Shown: positions 33,846 to 43,334, numbered from the stretch's first letter. The stretch: 64,000 nt of DNA from Actinoplanes lobatus (GCF_014205215.1 NZ_JACHNC010000001.1:10164501-10228500), one strand, 5' to 3'. A program made the numbers and translations. Notes: generated by a model not told the origin, from the letters alone.

Positions 33846-34107
33846 CACTACCCGGCCGAGGCCCTGAACATCCTCAGCTCCTACCGGCTGGCGGCAGAGC
33901 GGACCGACGAACCCGCCGCCGCCAGTCAGCGAATCACCGTGAAGGCGGCGACCCGTCCAGGACCGCCTGCTCGACATCGGACAGTACACACCGCTGACCA
34001 GCGTGCATCGCACGTCATTCGACAGCACCGGCACCACCGTCGAGCACTCCGACAACCCGTATCGGGCCGACCCCTACGCCATCAAGGTGACGGTCTTCAA
34101 TCACTGA
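33846..34107 (+). pseudogene. GntR-type regulator remnant (UTRA domain, frameshifted)
   Basis: Two frames together read like the end of a UTRA ligand-binding domain: first SSYRLAAERTDEP...QRITVKAAT, then after a shift near 33950 DRLLDIGQYTPLTSVHRTSFDSTGTTVEHSDN, then YRADPYAIKVTVF-stop. The helix-turn-helix half is missing. Regulators of this kind are abundant in this group; this copy cannot be functional. Confidence 0.65.
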
Positions 34108-34246
34108 CCTACCGACCGTTCACACATTTTCCAACACCAGGTTCTCGGTGTCCGCCCCTGTTGACACGGAAGGTGAATATTGCGAGTGTTCGTCCAGCAT
34201 GTTTCCTGTTTGAGTCTGTGGACTTGTCTCTCCGGGAGCACACCTC

Positions 34247-35968
34247 ATGTCACTGAAAACCCGTGCACTGCTGGGCACCATACTCCTTTCGCTTGCATGT
34301 GTGAACGTTCCCACATCGGCTTCAGCCGGGCCTTCGCCGACCGCGTGCGCCACCACCGGGTCGGTCGACTTCGGCGTGGATCTGGCCGGCGACGGCTGGA
34401 AGTTCACCACCGGCGACGATCCGGCCTGGTCGGACCCGTCCTTCGCCGACACGGCCTGGCGGGACTGGAGCGTTCCCGACAACTGGGGCGCGCACAGCGA
34501 CCTCACCTCGTACGACGGCTTCGCCTGGTATCGCAAGACGTTCACCCTGCCGGCGCGACCGGACGGGGTCACCGACGCGGCCGTCGTCGCCGCACTCGGC
34601 AAGATCGACGACGCGGATCAGGCGTTCCTCAACGGGCAGGAGATCGGGCGGACCGGGGGCTTCCCGCCCACCTTCGACTCCACCTGGGAGGTGCCGCGCG
34701 AGTACTACCCGGCGGACGGCCTGCTGAAATGGGGCGCCACCAACGTCCTCGCCGTGCGGGCCTACGACGGCACCGGTGGCGGGGGCTTCTACCAGGGACC
34801 GGTCGGGCTCTACTCGAAGGCGCGGCTACGGGCCCTTGCCGGCAACACGGGGACGGCTGCCACCCGTACCCAATTGGCTCATGCCTGTGCCGTGCTGGAC
34901 CGGCAGCATCGCGCCGTCGCCGCCGGGGACGTCCGCGGCTATGCCGCGACGCTGGCCGACGGGTTCTTCCACCAGGGCGACACCGCCCTGCGCCGCGTCG
35001 CTGAGCTGCGGGAGCTACTGAAGGCCGGAAAGGTGACACTGACCGACGCGCAGGCCGAGGTGTTCGTGGACGGCCAGGGCCGGCTCGTCGTCGACACCAT
35101 CCGCAGCTGGACCGGGCTGCCGCCGACCCGGGAGCTGCTCTACCTCGACCCGCGCAGACCGGTCGAGCTGGGTGACCACTCCCGGTTCTTCCGCGACGAC
35201 TACCCGTCGGCGGCGATGGGCCGGCGTGCGCAGTTCAACGTGTACCTGCCGCCGGGCTACACCCGCACCAGCGCCAAGCGGTTCCCGGTCGTCTACATGT
35301 TGAACGGGTTCAACGGCAGCAACATTGAGTGGGAAGCCCGCAATATTGACAGTGTCCTGGACAAGCTCGGCGTCGAGGCGATCGTGGTGTTCCCGGACGG
35401 TGGCAGCGGCTGGTATGTCGACACGTCCGCCGGCAGATACCGGACGATGATCGTGGACGAGATCGTGCCGCTGGTGGACCGGGCGTACCGGACCGTCGCC
35501 GACCGGGAGCATCGCGGGATCAGCGGCGTGTCGATGGGCGGGCAGGGGGCGTTCACGCTCGGGCTGCTAAACCCGGCGGTGTTCAGCTCGATCGCCAGTC
35601 ACATGGGCGCGCTGAGCCTGCCGCCGCTGGTCGGGACGTCCGCCGAGCAGGCCGCCAACGCCGGGCTGCGGCCGCTCACACTGGTCGCCGGGATGCCGGT
35701 GGCCGACCTCGACCGGCACCGGTACTACTTCGACGGCGGCGACTCCGACGAGTACCGGTTCGGGGCGGCGGCGCAGCAGATGAGCACGGCGTTGGCCGCT
35801 AAGGGCGTGCGGCACGACTATCAGCTGGGTGCCGGGCGGCACGATGACGCGTACTGGATGCCGAAGCTGGACCGGTCCTTCGGGCTGCACGCCGAGCAGT
35901 TCGCGGCCCATCCGGTGAAGCAGCCGCACGAGCCGAAGCCGGTCCGGTCGCCGTACGTCTGGCCGTGA
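34247..35968 (+). CDS. secreted two-domain esterase (galactose-binding-like domain plus alpha/beta hydrolase)
   Basis: 573 residues with a signal peptide (about 1-27). Residues about 40-195 form a jelly-roll like those of GH2/sialate esterases (WRDWSVPDNWG, FAWYRKTFTLPA, NGQEIGRTGGFPPTFDSTWEVPREYY). A helical spacer follows, then an esterase D-type alpha/beta hydrolase: FPVVYMLNGFNGS, nucleophile GVSMGGQ, acid/His region DGGDSDEYRF and AGRHDDAYW. It is probably a carbohydrate esterase (acetyl-xylan, feruloyl or similar) on the cell surface or secreted. Monocistronic with a strong terminator. Confidence 0.87.
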   Translation: MSLKTRALLGTILLSLACVNVPTSASAGPSPTACATTGSVDFGVDLAGDGWKFTTGDDPAWSDPSFADTAWRDWSVPDNWGAHSDLTSYDGFAWYRKTFTLPARPDGVTDAAVVAALGKIDDADQAFLNGQEIGRTGGFPPTFDSTWEVPREYYPADGLLKWGATNVLAVRAYDGTGGGGFYQGPVGLYSKARLRALAGNTGTAATRTQLAHACAVLDRQHRAVAAGDVRGYAATLADGFFHQGDTALRRVAELRELLKAGKVTLTDAQAEVFVDGQGRLVVDTIRSWTGLPPTRELLYLDPRRPVELGDHSRFFRDDYPSAAMGRRAQFNVYLPPGYTRTSAKRFPVVYMLNGFNGSNIEWEARNIDSVLDKLGVEAIVVFPDGGSGWYVDTSAGRYRTMIVDEIVPLVDRAYRTVADREHRGISGVSMGGQGAFTLGLLNPAVFSSIASHMGALSLPPLVGTSAEQAANAGLRPLTLVAGMPVADLDRHRYYFDGGDSDEYRFGAAAQQMSTALAAKGVRHDYQLGAGRHDDAYWMPKLDRSFGLHAEQFAAHPVKQPHEPKPVRSPYVWP

Positions 35969-35971
35969 TCG

Positions 35972-36006
35972 TGGTCGCCGGGCCGCCCACCCCGGCCCGG
36001 CGACCA
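35972..36006 (+). terminator. terminator of the esterase gene
   Basis: A perfect 14-bp stem (TGGTCGCCGGGCCG and its complement) with a 7-nt loop, four bases after the stop codon. Confidence 0.88.
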
Positions 36007-36305
36007 TCCCCGCCGCCGCGTCCAATCACCGCGGCTGCCTCCACCCCGGATTTCGAAGCCCGCGCAAACCGTTTGCCCCTCCGGTCAAGGCCGGACACCA
36101 TGGCCGTCATGCCGCCGCCTGAACTCAGCGTGAACGAGGCCGCTTCCTGAACGACCCGATCGACGAGTGGCCCGACAACCTCCAAATCGCGTTGGACAGG
36201 TACGGCGAGCCGCTGCCGCGTTGATCGGGCCTGCGCCTCGCCGTGATCCACAACCCGCGCACACGTCGTCGCCGAATGGCACGGGTGGCACCAGCGGGTC
36301 AGCGG
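36007..36305. other. gene-free strip before the defence cassettes
   Basis: 299 bp. A plus-strand frame near 36146-36222 reads DPIDEWPDNLQIALDRYGEPLPR-stop, natural-looking but without a start, possibly a remnant. No other support for a gene. Confidence 0.45.
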
Positions 36306-37055
36306 TCACGGTGTCCAGGACTCGCTGGTGAAGGAACCGTCCGGGGAGACGAGAACGACGTGGATTCCCGCCAGGCCGCGCCCGGTTCGGGTCCGTTCGG
36401 TGAGATCCCGGTATCGGCGGTAATCCGGCAGGACCATCAACGTCTCGTGGCCGGGATGGCTGTCCAGCAGCATCATCGCCTTGAACAGGGCCTGGCTGAA
36501 CCAGTGACCGGCCTGGGTGCTCGGCTGGGTCCGTTTCGTCTCCGCCGCTCGCCGGGGATCGGCGTACCCGTCGGACGGCCAGCCCTTGACCTCCGCCCCG
36601 AGTCTCCGGCCGCTTCTGGTCGCGAGCACGTCGACACCTCGCGCCTTCGTCGCGGTGTCGGCTTCCGAATCGATCGCCCATCCGTGACGCCGCAGAACAT
36701 CGACGAAGACGGCCTGGACACTGCCCTCCCAGGGCCATCGCGACGACGTGCCGACACCAACCTCCACGTTCACCACAGCAGGTGGCGCCAGCCGGGTTGC
36801 CGGTACGCGGAGCCGGTATGTGCCCCGGTCAAGGCGTTCCAGGTCAGCGAAGGTGGTGCCGTGGTGGTCCGGCGCATTAGCACACATTCGGGAGACGACG
36901 TGGGTACGAATCGTCGACTCGGCGTACCGGCTGCCGCGGCGGCGCATCTCCGTCAGCACGTCCTGCAACGTGAAGTCGTCTCGACCGGACCGTCGGAGCA
37001 GATCCGCGATCGCGGCAAGGATCTCCTCCCGGCAGGTGAACGGCACAACGGTCAC
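36306..37055 (-). CDS. DUF7669-like domain plus PD-(D/E)XK restriction-like protein
   Basis: 249 residues. The N-terminal ~85 residues are a winged-helix-like domain (EEILAAIADLLRRSGRDDFTLQDVLTEMRRRG, then SRYAESTIRTHVVSRMC) of the type found in restriction-like proteins. The C-terminal domain has GVDVLATRSGRRLGAEVKGWP: Asp and E-x-K of a PD-(D/E)XK nuclease. It is the third gene of the minus-strand cassette; its GTG start overlaps the upstream stop in GTGA. Cleavage of invading DNA is the likely role. Confidence 0.78.
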   Translation of the reverse strand: MTVVPFTCREEILAAIADLLRRSGRDDFTLQDVLTEMRRRGSRYAESTIRTHVVSRMCANAPDHHGTTFADLERLDRGTYRLRVPATRLAPPAVVNVEVGVGTSSRWPWEGSVQAVFVDVLRRHGWAIDSEADTATKARGVDVLATRSGRRLGAEVKGWPSDGYADPRRAAETKRTQPSTQAGHWFSQALFKAMMLLDSHPGHETLMVLPDYRRYRDLTERTRTGRGLAGIHVVLVSPDGSFTSESWTP

Positions 37056-37429
37056 TTCCTTTCCGTGCTGTCGGTGTGCAGGGCCTCCACCAGGCCCTGA
37101 ACTTCGGATTGCAGGTGGCGCAACTCCGCCGCGGTGGGCGCGAGTTCGTAGCCGTGGTGATGGCCGGCCCTGGACAACGCCCACCACAGGTAGGCGGCCC
37201 GGCTGGCGGTTTCCGCGCCGGCATACCGCCGGAGGGCGAGCAGTTGGGCGCGCCGACTGCGGCACTGGCCGACTGGCGGGGCGACCTCCTGCCAGTACCG
37301 GTCGAGGGCCGCCTCCAGGGCAAGTCGGAGCAACCAGACGCTGGCCCGCGGCCACAGACCGCGGGTTCCAGTGACCGGCTTCGTCATCAGGCCGGCGGCG
37401 TTGATCAAGTAGTTCTCGACGGTGATCAC
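37052..37429 (-). CDS. small helical protein of the SMC-like cassette
   Basis: 125 residues, mostly helical: ASVWLLRLALEAALDRYWQEVAPP, RRAQLLALRRYAGAETASRAAYLWWALS, ELAPTAAELRHLQSEVQGLVEAL. The shape is HEPN-like, but the R-x4-6-H RNase motif is not convincingly present (nearest GHHHGYE). It is coupled by GTGA overlaps to both the SMC-like ATPase upstream and the nuclease downstream, so it is likely a subunit of that complex. Confidence 0.65.
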   Translation of the reverse strand: MITVENYLINAAGLMTKPVTGTRGLWPRASVWLLRLALEAALDRYWQEVAPPVGQCRSRRAQLLALRRYAGAETASRAAYLWWALSRAGHHHGYELAPTAAELRHLQSEVQGLVEALHTDSTERK

Positions 37430-39858
37430 TTGAGCCTCGCTACAAGCCGGGCCACGTCGGTGACGAGCTGTTCGGGGTCGGCGACGGCGGCGCCGTGAGC
37501 GCCTTCCTTGCAGGCACGCAGGGCATCCGCGGCCCACGGACCGTGCGCGTTGTTGAGCCTGCCGAGAACCTGGCCGCCGGCGGTGACGTCGTCGAAGAGT
37601 GCCAGGGCCGCGACCTGGGTGGTGGTGCGGGCGGTGGCGAGCAGGGCGTCGACGTCACGATGGTTCTCGCCGCGCCCGATGCGGCGGGCGCGGATGATCT
37701 GGTGACACCGCGCTTCCAGCGCGGACCGGCAATAGGTGACGACCACGGGCGTACGGATGGGCATCGGCATGTCCTCGGTCCTGGCGAGGGCCTTGGCGTC
37801 GTCGAGGTAGCGCTCGACCGGGTCGATGTTCTTGCGGATCTCCACGGTGGAGTTCTCCCGGCGGGTGACCTCCCAGATGGTGGCGTCGAGTTCGAGACGG
37901 CGGACGGCCTCGGGGAGCCGGTCATCGTGGGTGAAGACGACGATCTGGCGGGTGGCGGCGAGGTCGGCGAGCACGCGGGCCAGGCCGTCGACCTTGGCCG
38001 GGTCCATGCTCTGCACCGGGTCGTCGATGATCAGGAACCGGAACGGGCTGGCGTCGGCGCTGGCCCGGGGCAGGAAGACGGCGAGTCCGAGCGCCTGCAT
38101 CTCGCCCTGGCTCATGACGGACATGGCGCTGGTGGCGGTGCCGTCGACGGTGGCCGGGAAGGCGACGCGGCGGCGGGTGCTGGTGCCGTCGAGTTTCATG
38201 CCGGCGAGTTCGACGTTGCTCTCCTGGCGCAGTTCCTCCCAGATCTGCTGCGATCGGGCGGCGAACGGTGCGAGTTGCTGAGCCCGCAGGTTCTCGATGA
38301 CCGGCTTGTACCAGTCGATGGCCTCTTTCAACCAGGCGAGTGGCGCCTCGTGCACGCGGGCCTCGTGGGCTTCGACAAGCCACTGCTGCAGTTGTGCGGC
38401 GACGTCGCGCCACTGATCGTGCCGGTTCCGCAGCCAGTCGACGGCGGCCTCGCGAACGGCGGCAACTGCTGCGATCAGGTTGGGGTAGGTACTGGTGAGG
38501 TGGACGGCGACGGCGTCGGGGTCGGCGTCCGCGATGAGACCGGCCCAGGCGGTCCAGGTGGCGTGGAGCCGTTCGCGCGGTTCCGCCGGGAAGCTGCCGG
38601 GCAGGTTGGTGGGTACGGCCGGCCCGACGGGGAGTGCGGTGACGGCCCGACGGGCGGTGGTCAGCGCGCGGCCGGCTTCGTCGCGGGCGGCGGCATCGCG
38701 ACGGACGGCGGCGAGTCGCTCGGCGGTATCGGTACGCCAGGACTCGTCCAGTGTGCCGCGATGGCACAGCGGGCAGGGGCCGTCGCCGTGGGTGTCGTAG
38801 TGGTCGGCGGCCGCTTCGAGCAGCCGGGCAAGCGCTTCGGCCGTACCGGTGGCGGGTGTTTCGCGCAGTTGCCGGGCTGCTGCGGTGAGCCGGTCGGCGG
38901 CTTCGGTGACCTCGGCGAGGGCCGGCAGTTCCGGCAGCGCGGTGAGCCGCCGGTACGCCGTCGTCTCCGGATCGGAGTCATCGATACCGGCGAGCAGATC
39001 GTCGACGGCGTCGAGGTCCGGGCGGGTGGAGGCGAGCAGTTTCGCGGCGATGCGGGCGCGGTCGTCGTCGATGCCGTTGAGGAGCTGGCGGAGGTTCTTG
39101 CGCCGGTCGGAAACGGCGCGGACCTGGGTGTCGAGTTCGCGGCGGAGGCGTTTGAGCAGGTTGTCGGCGTCCGTGACGGGTTCGATGGCGAGCAGCGGGG
39201 CGAGCGCGTCGAACAGGTCGCTGGGGCGTGAGGAGATGAGCCGGCCCAGGTCGTTGGCGGTCAGCAGGGGACGGTAGGCCTCCAACGGCTGGCGCCAGCC
39301 GAGTTCGTCGATGTCGGCGTACCGATGGTTGCCGTGCCGGATCTCGACGTTCGCCTGGCCCGGTTCGGTGTCGTCGTCGCGCCAGTGGCGCCGTAGCCGT
39401 ACCGGTTCCGGGTCGCCGTCGAACCGGGCGGTGAGTTCGATGGCGGCCTGGGACGGGCTGTGCAGGTTGCGCCAGCCTTCCCGGAAGATCCGGTTGTTCT
39501 CGGCCCAGCGCTTGCTGTCGCCGGTGAGCGACAGCTCGACGGCTTCGGCGAAGCTGGACTTGCCGGAGCCGTTGCGGCCGATGACCAAGGTCAGGCCGGG
39601 CTGCGCCGTGAGGTGGAGGGTGGCTTTGGCGCCGATGCCGCGGAATCCGGCCACGGTGATCCGGTCGAGGTAGACGTGCCGCTGCTCGGCTACCGGGCTG
39701 TCACGTTCGGGAAGGTCAGCGGGCGCGCCCTCGAGGACGGCGCGAAGCTGTCGCTCTCCGGCGTAGGCGCCGAGGACGGTCTCGGCGGCCTGGTCGGGGG
39801 TGTGCTGCTCGGCCAAACGGTCGAAAAGATGCTCCAGGAGTGCGTGTTTCGTGCTCAC
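37426..39858 (-). CDS. SMC/Rad50-like AAA ATPase with CxxC hook
   Basis: 810 residues. Walker A IGRNGSGKSS (93-102), two coiled-coil arms around a CPLC zinc-hook-like motif (362-365), ABC signature MSQGEMQAL (582-590), Walker B FLIIDDPVQSMD (608-619), and switch His VFTHDDRL. After that comes a ~190-residue C-terminal helical domain. The N-terminal ~60 residues precede the ATPase core and may bind partners. The layout is close to RloC/Lamassu-type defence ATPases, which sense DNA ends or phage replication and release an effector. First gene of the minus-strand cassette; divergent from the Cas4-like operon. Confidence 0.87.
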   Translation of the reverse strand: MSTKHALLEHLFDRLAEQHTPDQAAETVLGAYAGERQLRAVLEGAPADLPERDSPVAEQRHVYLDRITVAGFRGIGAKATLHLTAQPGLTLVIGRNGSGKSSFAEAVELSLTGDSKRWAENNRIFREGWRNLHSPSQAAIELTARFDGDPEPVRLRRHWRDDDTEPGQANVEIRHGNHRYADIDELGWRQPLEAYRPLLTANDLGRLISSRPSDLFDALAPLLAIEPVTDADNLLKRLRRELDTQVRAVSDRRKNLRQLLNGIDDDRARIAAKLLASTRPDLDAVDDLLAGIDDSDPETTAYRRLTALPELPALAEVTEAADRLTAAARQLRETPATGTAEALARLLEAAADHYDTHGDGPCPLCHRGTLDESWRTDTAERLAAVRRDAAARDEAGRALTTARRAVTALPVGPAVPTNLPGSFPAEPRERLHATWTAWAGLIADADPDAVAVHLTSTYPNLIAAVAAVREAAVDWLRNRHDQWRDVAAQLQQWLVEAHEARVHEAPLAWLKEAIDWYKPVIENLRAQQLAPFAARSQQIWEELRQESNVELAGMKLDGTSTRRRVAFPATVDGTATSAMSVMSQGEMQALGLAVFLPRASADASPFRFLIIDDPVQSMDPAKVDGLARVLADLAATRQIVVFTHDDRLPEAVRRLELDATIWEVTRRENSTVEIRKNIDPVERYLDDAKALARTEDMPMPIRTPVVVTYCRSALEARCHQIIRARRIGRGENHRDVDALLATARTTTQVAALALFDDVTAGGQVLGRLNNAHGPWAADALRACKEGAHGAAVADPEQLVTDVARLVARLK

Positions 39859-39925
39859 CGTCTGCTCCTATGCCGACGTTACGGTGGGCAGCCCTGGGGG
39901 TGGCGGCCGACAGAAAGACTGGGGA

Positions 39926-39955
39926 TTGCTGGAACTTGCTGGAAGACTGTACGGT
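39926..39955 (+). promoter_or_regulatory. leaderless-type promoter of the nuclease-helicase operon
   Basis: TTGCTG (39926-39931), an 18-bp spacer, TACGGT (39950-39955), then six bases to ATG 39962. No Shine-Dalgarno exists, so the transcript probably begins at or next to the A of the ATG. Confidence 0.65.
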
Positions 39956-39961
39956 ACGGGC

Positions 39962-40756
39962 ATGGAACAAGTCGAGGCCCTCGATCGACGGATCCAGGCA
40001 CTGCGCACCGAGGTACGCAGAGCACTGACCGGCGGCGACCGCGAGCGCGTCACCAGCCTGCGCAAGCAACTACGGCAGGCGGAGCGCGAGTGGGACGCCC
40101 TCCTCGATGAGGAACTGGCGGACCAGACCCCGCCAGTCACGGTTCCGCGCCCGGCGCCCGGCCCGCTTCTTCCGGTACGCGAACAGGTGCACCAGGCACT
40201 GACCCTGCTCGGCGCACCGGCCGCCCCGAAACTGGTGGTGGCCGTCCACGAGGCGTTCGCCACCGGCGAGCTGACCCCCACCAAACTCACCAGCCTGCGG
40301 CGCGACGAGGAACGTTCCTTCCACTCCTCGCCGTACGCCCGCCCGTACTATCTCTGCGCCGCCTTGACCGCCGACCACCTCGCGCCGGCCCGCGGCCTGA
40401 TCGCTGTCTCGTCATGGCCGATGGCCACCCGGATCATCGGCCCGCTCAGCCCGCGCGTCGATTTCCTGACCGCCGCCATCCGCCTCGCCGAGCACCTCGA
40501 CCGCCTACCGGAAACCGGCCCGAACGCACAACGGCTGCTGTGGCGCTTCGCCGCCACCATCCCCGGGGCCGCGGCCAGCGCGAACGCCATGACACCGGGT
40601 GCGGTCGCCGAGGCCGGCCGCGCGGAGCTGTCCATCCACCTCGACGCCGACCGGTCGCACCGCGAAGCGGCCGCGAAACGCGCCATCGACCAACTCAACC
40701 CCGCGCAGCAACTATTTGGCGCCCGCTTGGGCGATGCCGCCGCCACCGGCAGCTGA
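39962..40756 (+). CDS. coiled-coil plus winged-helix-like hypothetical protein of the defence cassette
   Basis: 264 residues. An N-terminal coiled coil (LDRRIQALRTEVRRALTGGDRERVTSLRKQLRQAEREWDALL) is followed by a helical region beginning REQVHQALTLLGAPAAPKLVVAVHEAF that looks like a winged helix (TPTKLTSLRRDEERSF). No catalytic motif. First gene of the plus-strand cassette; a regulator or DNA-binding adaptor is a reasonable inference. ATG 39962 is fixed by the leaderless promoter. Confidence 0.65.
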   Translation: MEQVEALDRRIQALRTEVRRALTGGDRERVTSLRKQLRQAEREWDALLDEELADQTPPVTVPRPAPGPLLPVREQVHQALTLLGAPAAPKLVVAVHEAFATGELTPTKLTSLRRDEERSFHSSPYARPYYLCAALTADHLAPARGLIAVSSWPMATRIIGPLSPRVDFLTAAIRLAEHLDRLPETGPNAQRLLWRFAATIPGAAASANAMTPGAVAEAGRAELSIHLDADRSHREAAAKRAIDQLNPAQQLFGARLGDAAATGS

Positions 40757-40803
40757 TTCCCTATCCAGACCAGCAACGACGTTCTCCCGCGAAGGAACGA
40801 ACG

Positions 40804-41871
40804 ATGCACCACGACACCCAGGAGCGTCTGCGCCAGCTACGCGGTGCCACACCCGCGAAAAGCCACAACGCGCGTACGGTCGCCGCCCTCACCGGCAACC
40901 CGGGCTGCGTCCGCCGCGCCCTGCTCGACGCCGCCGGCATCGACAAGGACACCCTCGCCGCCCGGTTCGGTCAGTCGCCGTTCGCGATCACCCGCGGAAA
41001 CGCCTTCGAAGCGCAGGTGAAGGCGAACGGTTTCGCCCAGCTGCTCACCCTGCTCCGGGAGACCCTCGGCCTGGAACTGGCCGAGGTCGGCGCCCAGGAC
41101 CTTGAGGAGGTGGGCGGCAACAAGAACTCGGAACTGCGCTACACCCGTTCCCGCCAGGCGCTGAAGGCGGCGGTCGACGGCAGGGATGCGCCGACGTTCT
41201 TCGACCACCCGCTGCTCCGCCTCGACGTCGGCGGCAACGACGTCTACCTGGAGCCCGACCTGGTGGCGTTCCACCACGACGGCGTCCTCCACGTCGTGGA
41301 GATCAAGTCGTTCGCCATCATCGACAACCAGGCCGACGGTACGAAGGTGGCCGCCGCCGCCCGCCAGTCCGCCGTCTACGTACTGGCGCTGCGCCGCCTA
41401 CTCGGTGACGACAAGGTGTCGCACGAGGTCGTACTGGTGTGCCCCAAGGACTTCTCCAACCAGCCCACCGCCGTGAAGATCGACGTCCGCAAGCAGCTGA
41501 TCAACCTGGAACACCAGCTGACCCGGCTCGCCCGCATCGAAACCCTCGCCGGCCAGCTCCCGGACGGCCTGAGCCTCGATCCTGGTACGCACTCCCCCGC
41601 CGAACTGCTGGAGAACCTGTCCACCCTGGAGGCCAGGTATGCGCCGGCCTGCCTCGCCAGCTGCGAGATGGCGTTCCTCTGCCGGCACGAGGCCACCGGC
41701 TGCACCGACACCCTCGGCGCCACCGTCCGCGAGGAACTCGGCGGCGTCGAAACCGTGACGGAGGCACTCGGCCTGGCCCACGGCACCCGGGTGCCCGCCG
41801 ACGACCAGCAGGAGGCGGCCACCATGCTGCGCAACACGGCCCGCATCTACGGCTCGGCGGCCGCCGCATGA
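40804..41871 (+). CDS. Cas4/RecB-like Fe-S PD-(D/E)XK nuclease
   Basis: 355 residues. Nuclease motifs in order: RGNAFE (64-69), EPDLVAF (Asp152), VEIKSF (E166/K168), and QSAVYVLAL (motif-QxxxY, 188-196). Cysteines C35 in NPGCVRRALL and C283, C287, C293, C300 in the CLASC...LCRHEATGC cluster fit a [4Fe-4S] site as in Cas4/AddB. Exonuclease action on DNA ends with a helicase partner is expected; the SF1 helicase two genes downstream fits. It overlaps the next gene in ATGA. Confidence 0.83.
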   Translation: MHHDTQERLRQLRGATPAKSHNARTVAALTGNPGCVRRALLDAAGIDKDTLAARFGQSPFAITRGNAFEAQVKANGFAQLLTLLRETLGLELAEVGAQDLEEVGGNKNSELRYTRSRQALKAAVDGRDAPTFFDHPLLRLDVGGNDVYLEPDLVAFHHDGVLHVVEIKSFAIIDNQADGTKVAAAARQSAVYVLALRRLLGDDKVSHEVVLVCPKDFSNQPTAVKIDVRKQLINLEHQLTRLARIETLAGQLPDGLSLDPGTHSPAELLENLSTLEARYAPACLASCEMAFLCRHEATGCTDTLGATVREELGGVETVTEALGLAHGTRVPADDQQEAATMLRNTARIYGSAAAA

Positions 41872-43334
41872 GCGCGATCACCTCGTACGCCCGCGCACTC
41901 GCCGTCGACGCCGGCCGCGCCTTCCCGATCGCCGCCCGCCGCCACCTGCACCTGGCCGACCGACCACTGGTGTTCCTGCCGCTCACCCTGGCCGGCGAGG
42001 CCAACGCACCACTGGCCGCGATGCTCGGCACCGATCCAGCCAATCCACGCATCCTCGTGGTGCCGCAGCCCCGCAACCGCGACCTGCGGTTCGCGTTCGC
42101 CGCCGAGCTGGCCGACATCGTCGTGCCGTACATCGAAGGCCGCGCCCGCCAGGTGGAGACCTACGGCAGGCAGGGCCGCCTCCGGCATCTCGACGCCCCT
42201 CAGGTGCTGGTGCCCAACCCCGCCGGGCTCGCGTTCGTCCGCCTCTTCGGCCGCTCCACCCGGTTCCGCCGCACCACCGGCGAGTACGCCGTACCGATGC
42301 GCGTCCCGCTGCTCGGCCGCTGGCTCACCCACCTCGCCGAACGCGCCGAACACCCCGGGTCGTCGACGCTCGTCGCCATGACCAGCGCCCTGGGCCTGCA
42401 CTGGGCCACCGGCCAGAGCGCCCTCGAGGACGCCAACCTCGCCACCCAACTCGCCTGGATCGACCCGCCCGCCGGCCTCACCGGCCCGGAAGCCGCCGCC
42501 CGCGCCGAAGACCCGATCGCGTTCCCACCCGCCGGCCCCACCACCGACCCGACCTTCGACTCCGAAGTGCTGGAACGCCTGATCCGCGCCTACCACGAAG
42601 GCGACCAGGACCGCGCCGTCGAACGCCTGACCGCGGCCCTGCGCACCCAGCTCGAGCCGACCTGGAACCTGATGTGGCAGGCCATCGACCTGCTGCGCGC
42701 CCTGCCAGCCGGCGACACCGTCGAGGACAGGTGGGCCACCGACCGCACCGAGTTCACCAACTTCCGCGAATACCTCAACCAGCCCGGCAGCCTGCCCCAG
42801 GCCCGGCGCGACGGCGCGGTCGCCGCAGCACGACGCTTGCAGCGTCTGGAGAAAGAGCAGTCGGCGTACGATGCCACGCGCGCCCTGGACGACCCCCTGG
42901 TGATGGCCGCCCACCGGGTCACCGGAGAAGCCTTCGCCGGCACGGTCGTGCAGACCGAACCCGCCCGCAAGATCGTCAGCGACAAGGGCCGCCGGGTGAA
43001 CCGCCCGCTCATCGTGGTCCACACCACCGACCCGGTCCTACTCGTCCCGAACACCACCGTCCGCGCACCGAGCCGCCTCAAGCAGGACGCCACCGTGCTC
43101 GCCGTCGACGGCGACCGGATCACCCTGCAGATCGAGAACGGCATGGGCCGCGGTGCCACACCCGCTCCCGGCAGCGTGCCGGAGGTGGGCGAGGAGATCA
43201 CCTACACCAGCGTCTTCCCCGACGACATCCGCTCCCCCGACCTGCCATCCGCGGACGACACGCCCTGGACACACGGCGGGCCTCCCCGCCCCTACCAGCC
43301 CACCGACGACGACGCCCGGGAGGTGTGGGAGTGA
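41868..43334 (+). CDS. large hypothetical subunit of the nuclease-helicase cassette
   Basis: 488 residues with no family I can name. The N-terminal ~130 residues look like an alpha/beta domain (FPLTLAGEANAPLAAMLGTD...RILVVPQPRNRDLRF). The middle is helical. The C-terminal ~120 include a beta-barrel-like stretch (VLLVPNTTVRAPSRLKQDATVLAVDGDRITLQIEN) reminiscent of the barrel inserted in Upf1-type SF1 helicases. ATGA and GTGA overlaps at both ends make it an obligate operon member. It may be the detached N-terminal half of the downstream helicase. Confidence 0.6.
   Translation: MSAITSYARALAVDAGRAFPIAARRHLHLADRPLVFLPLTLAGEANAPLAAMLGTDPANPRILVVPQPRNRDLRFAFAAELADIVVPYIEGRARQVETYGRQGRLRHLDAPQVLVPNPAGLAFVRLFGRSTRFRRTTGEYAVPMRVPLLGRWLTHLAERAEHPGSSTLVAMTSALGLHWATGQSALEDANLATQLAWIDPPAGLTGPEAAARAEDPIAFPPAGPTTDPTFDSEVLERLIRAYHEGDQDRAVERLTAALRTQLEPTWNLMWQAIDLLRALPAGDTVEDRWATDRTEFTNFREYLNQPGSLPQARRDGAVAAARRLQRLEKEQSAYDATRALDDPLVMAAHRVTGEAFAGTVVQTEPARKIVSDKGRRVNRPLIVVHTTDPVLLVPNTTVRAPSRLKQDATVLAVDGDRITLQIENGMGRGATPAPGSVPEVGEEITYTSVFPDDIRSPDLPSADDTPWTHGGPPRPYQPTDDDAREVWE

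Noticed and set aside
37052..37429. HEPN ribonuclease toxin
   Set aside because: The protein is the right size and helical, but no convincing R-x4-6-H motif was found, so only a neutral description is given.
37495..39231. 578-codon plus-strand frame opposite the SMC-like ATPase
   Set aside because: Gly/Val/Asp-rich antisense translation; the minus-strand frame carries Walker A, signature and Walker B.
41439..41867. Plus-strand extension upstream of the 488-residue protein
   Set aside because: It lies entirely within the Cas4-like gene in another frame; ATG 41868 overlaps the stop in the operon-typical ATGA.
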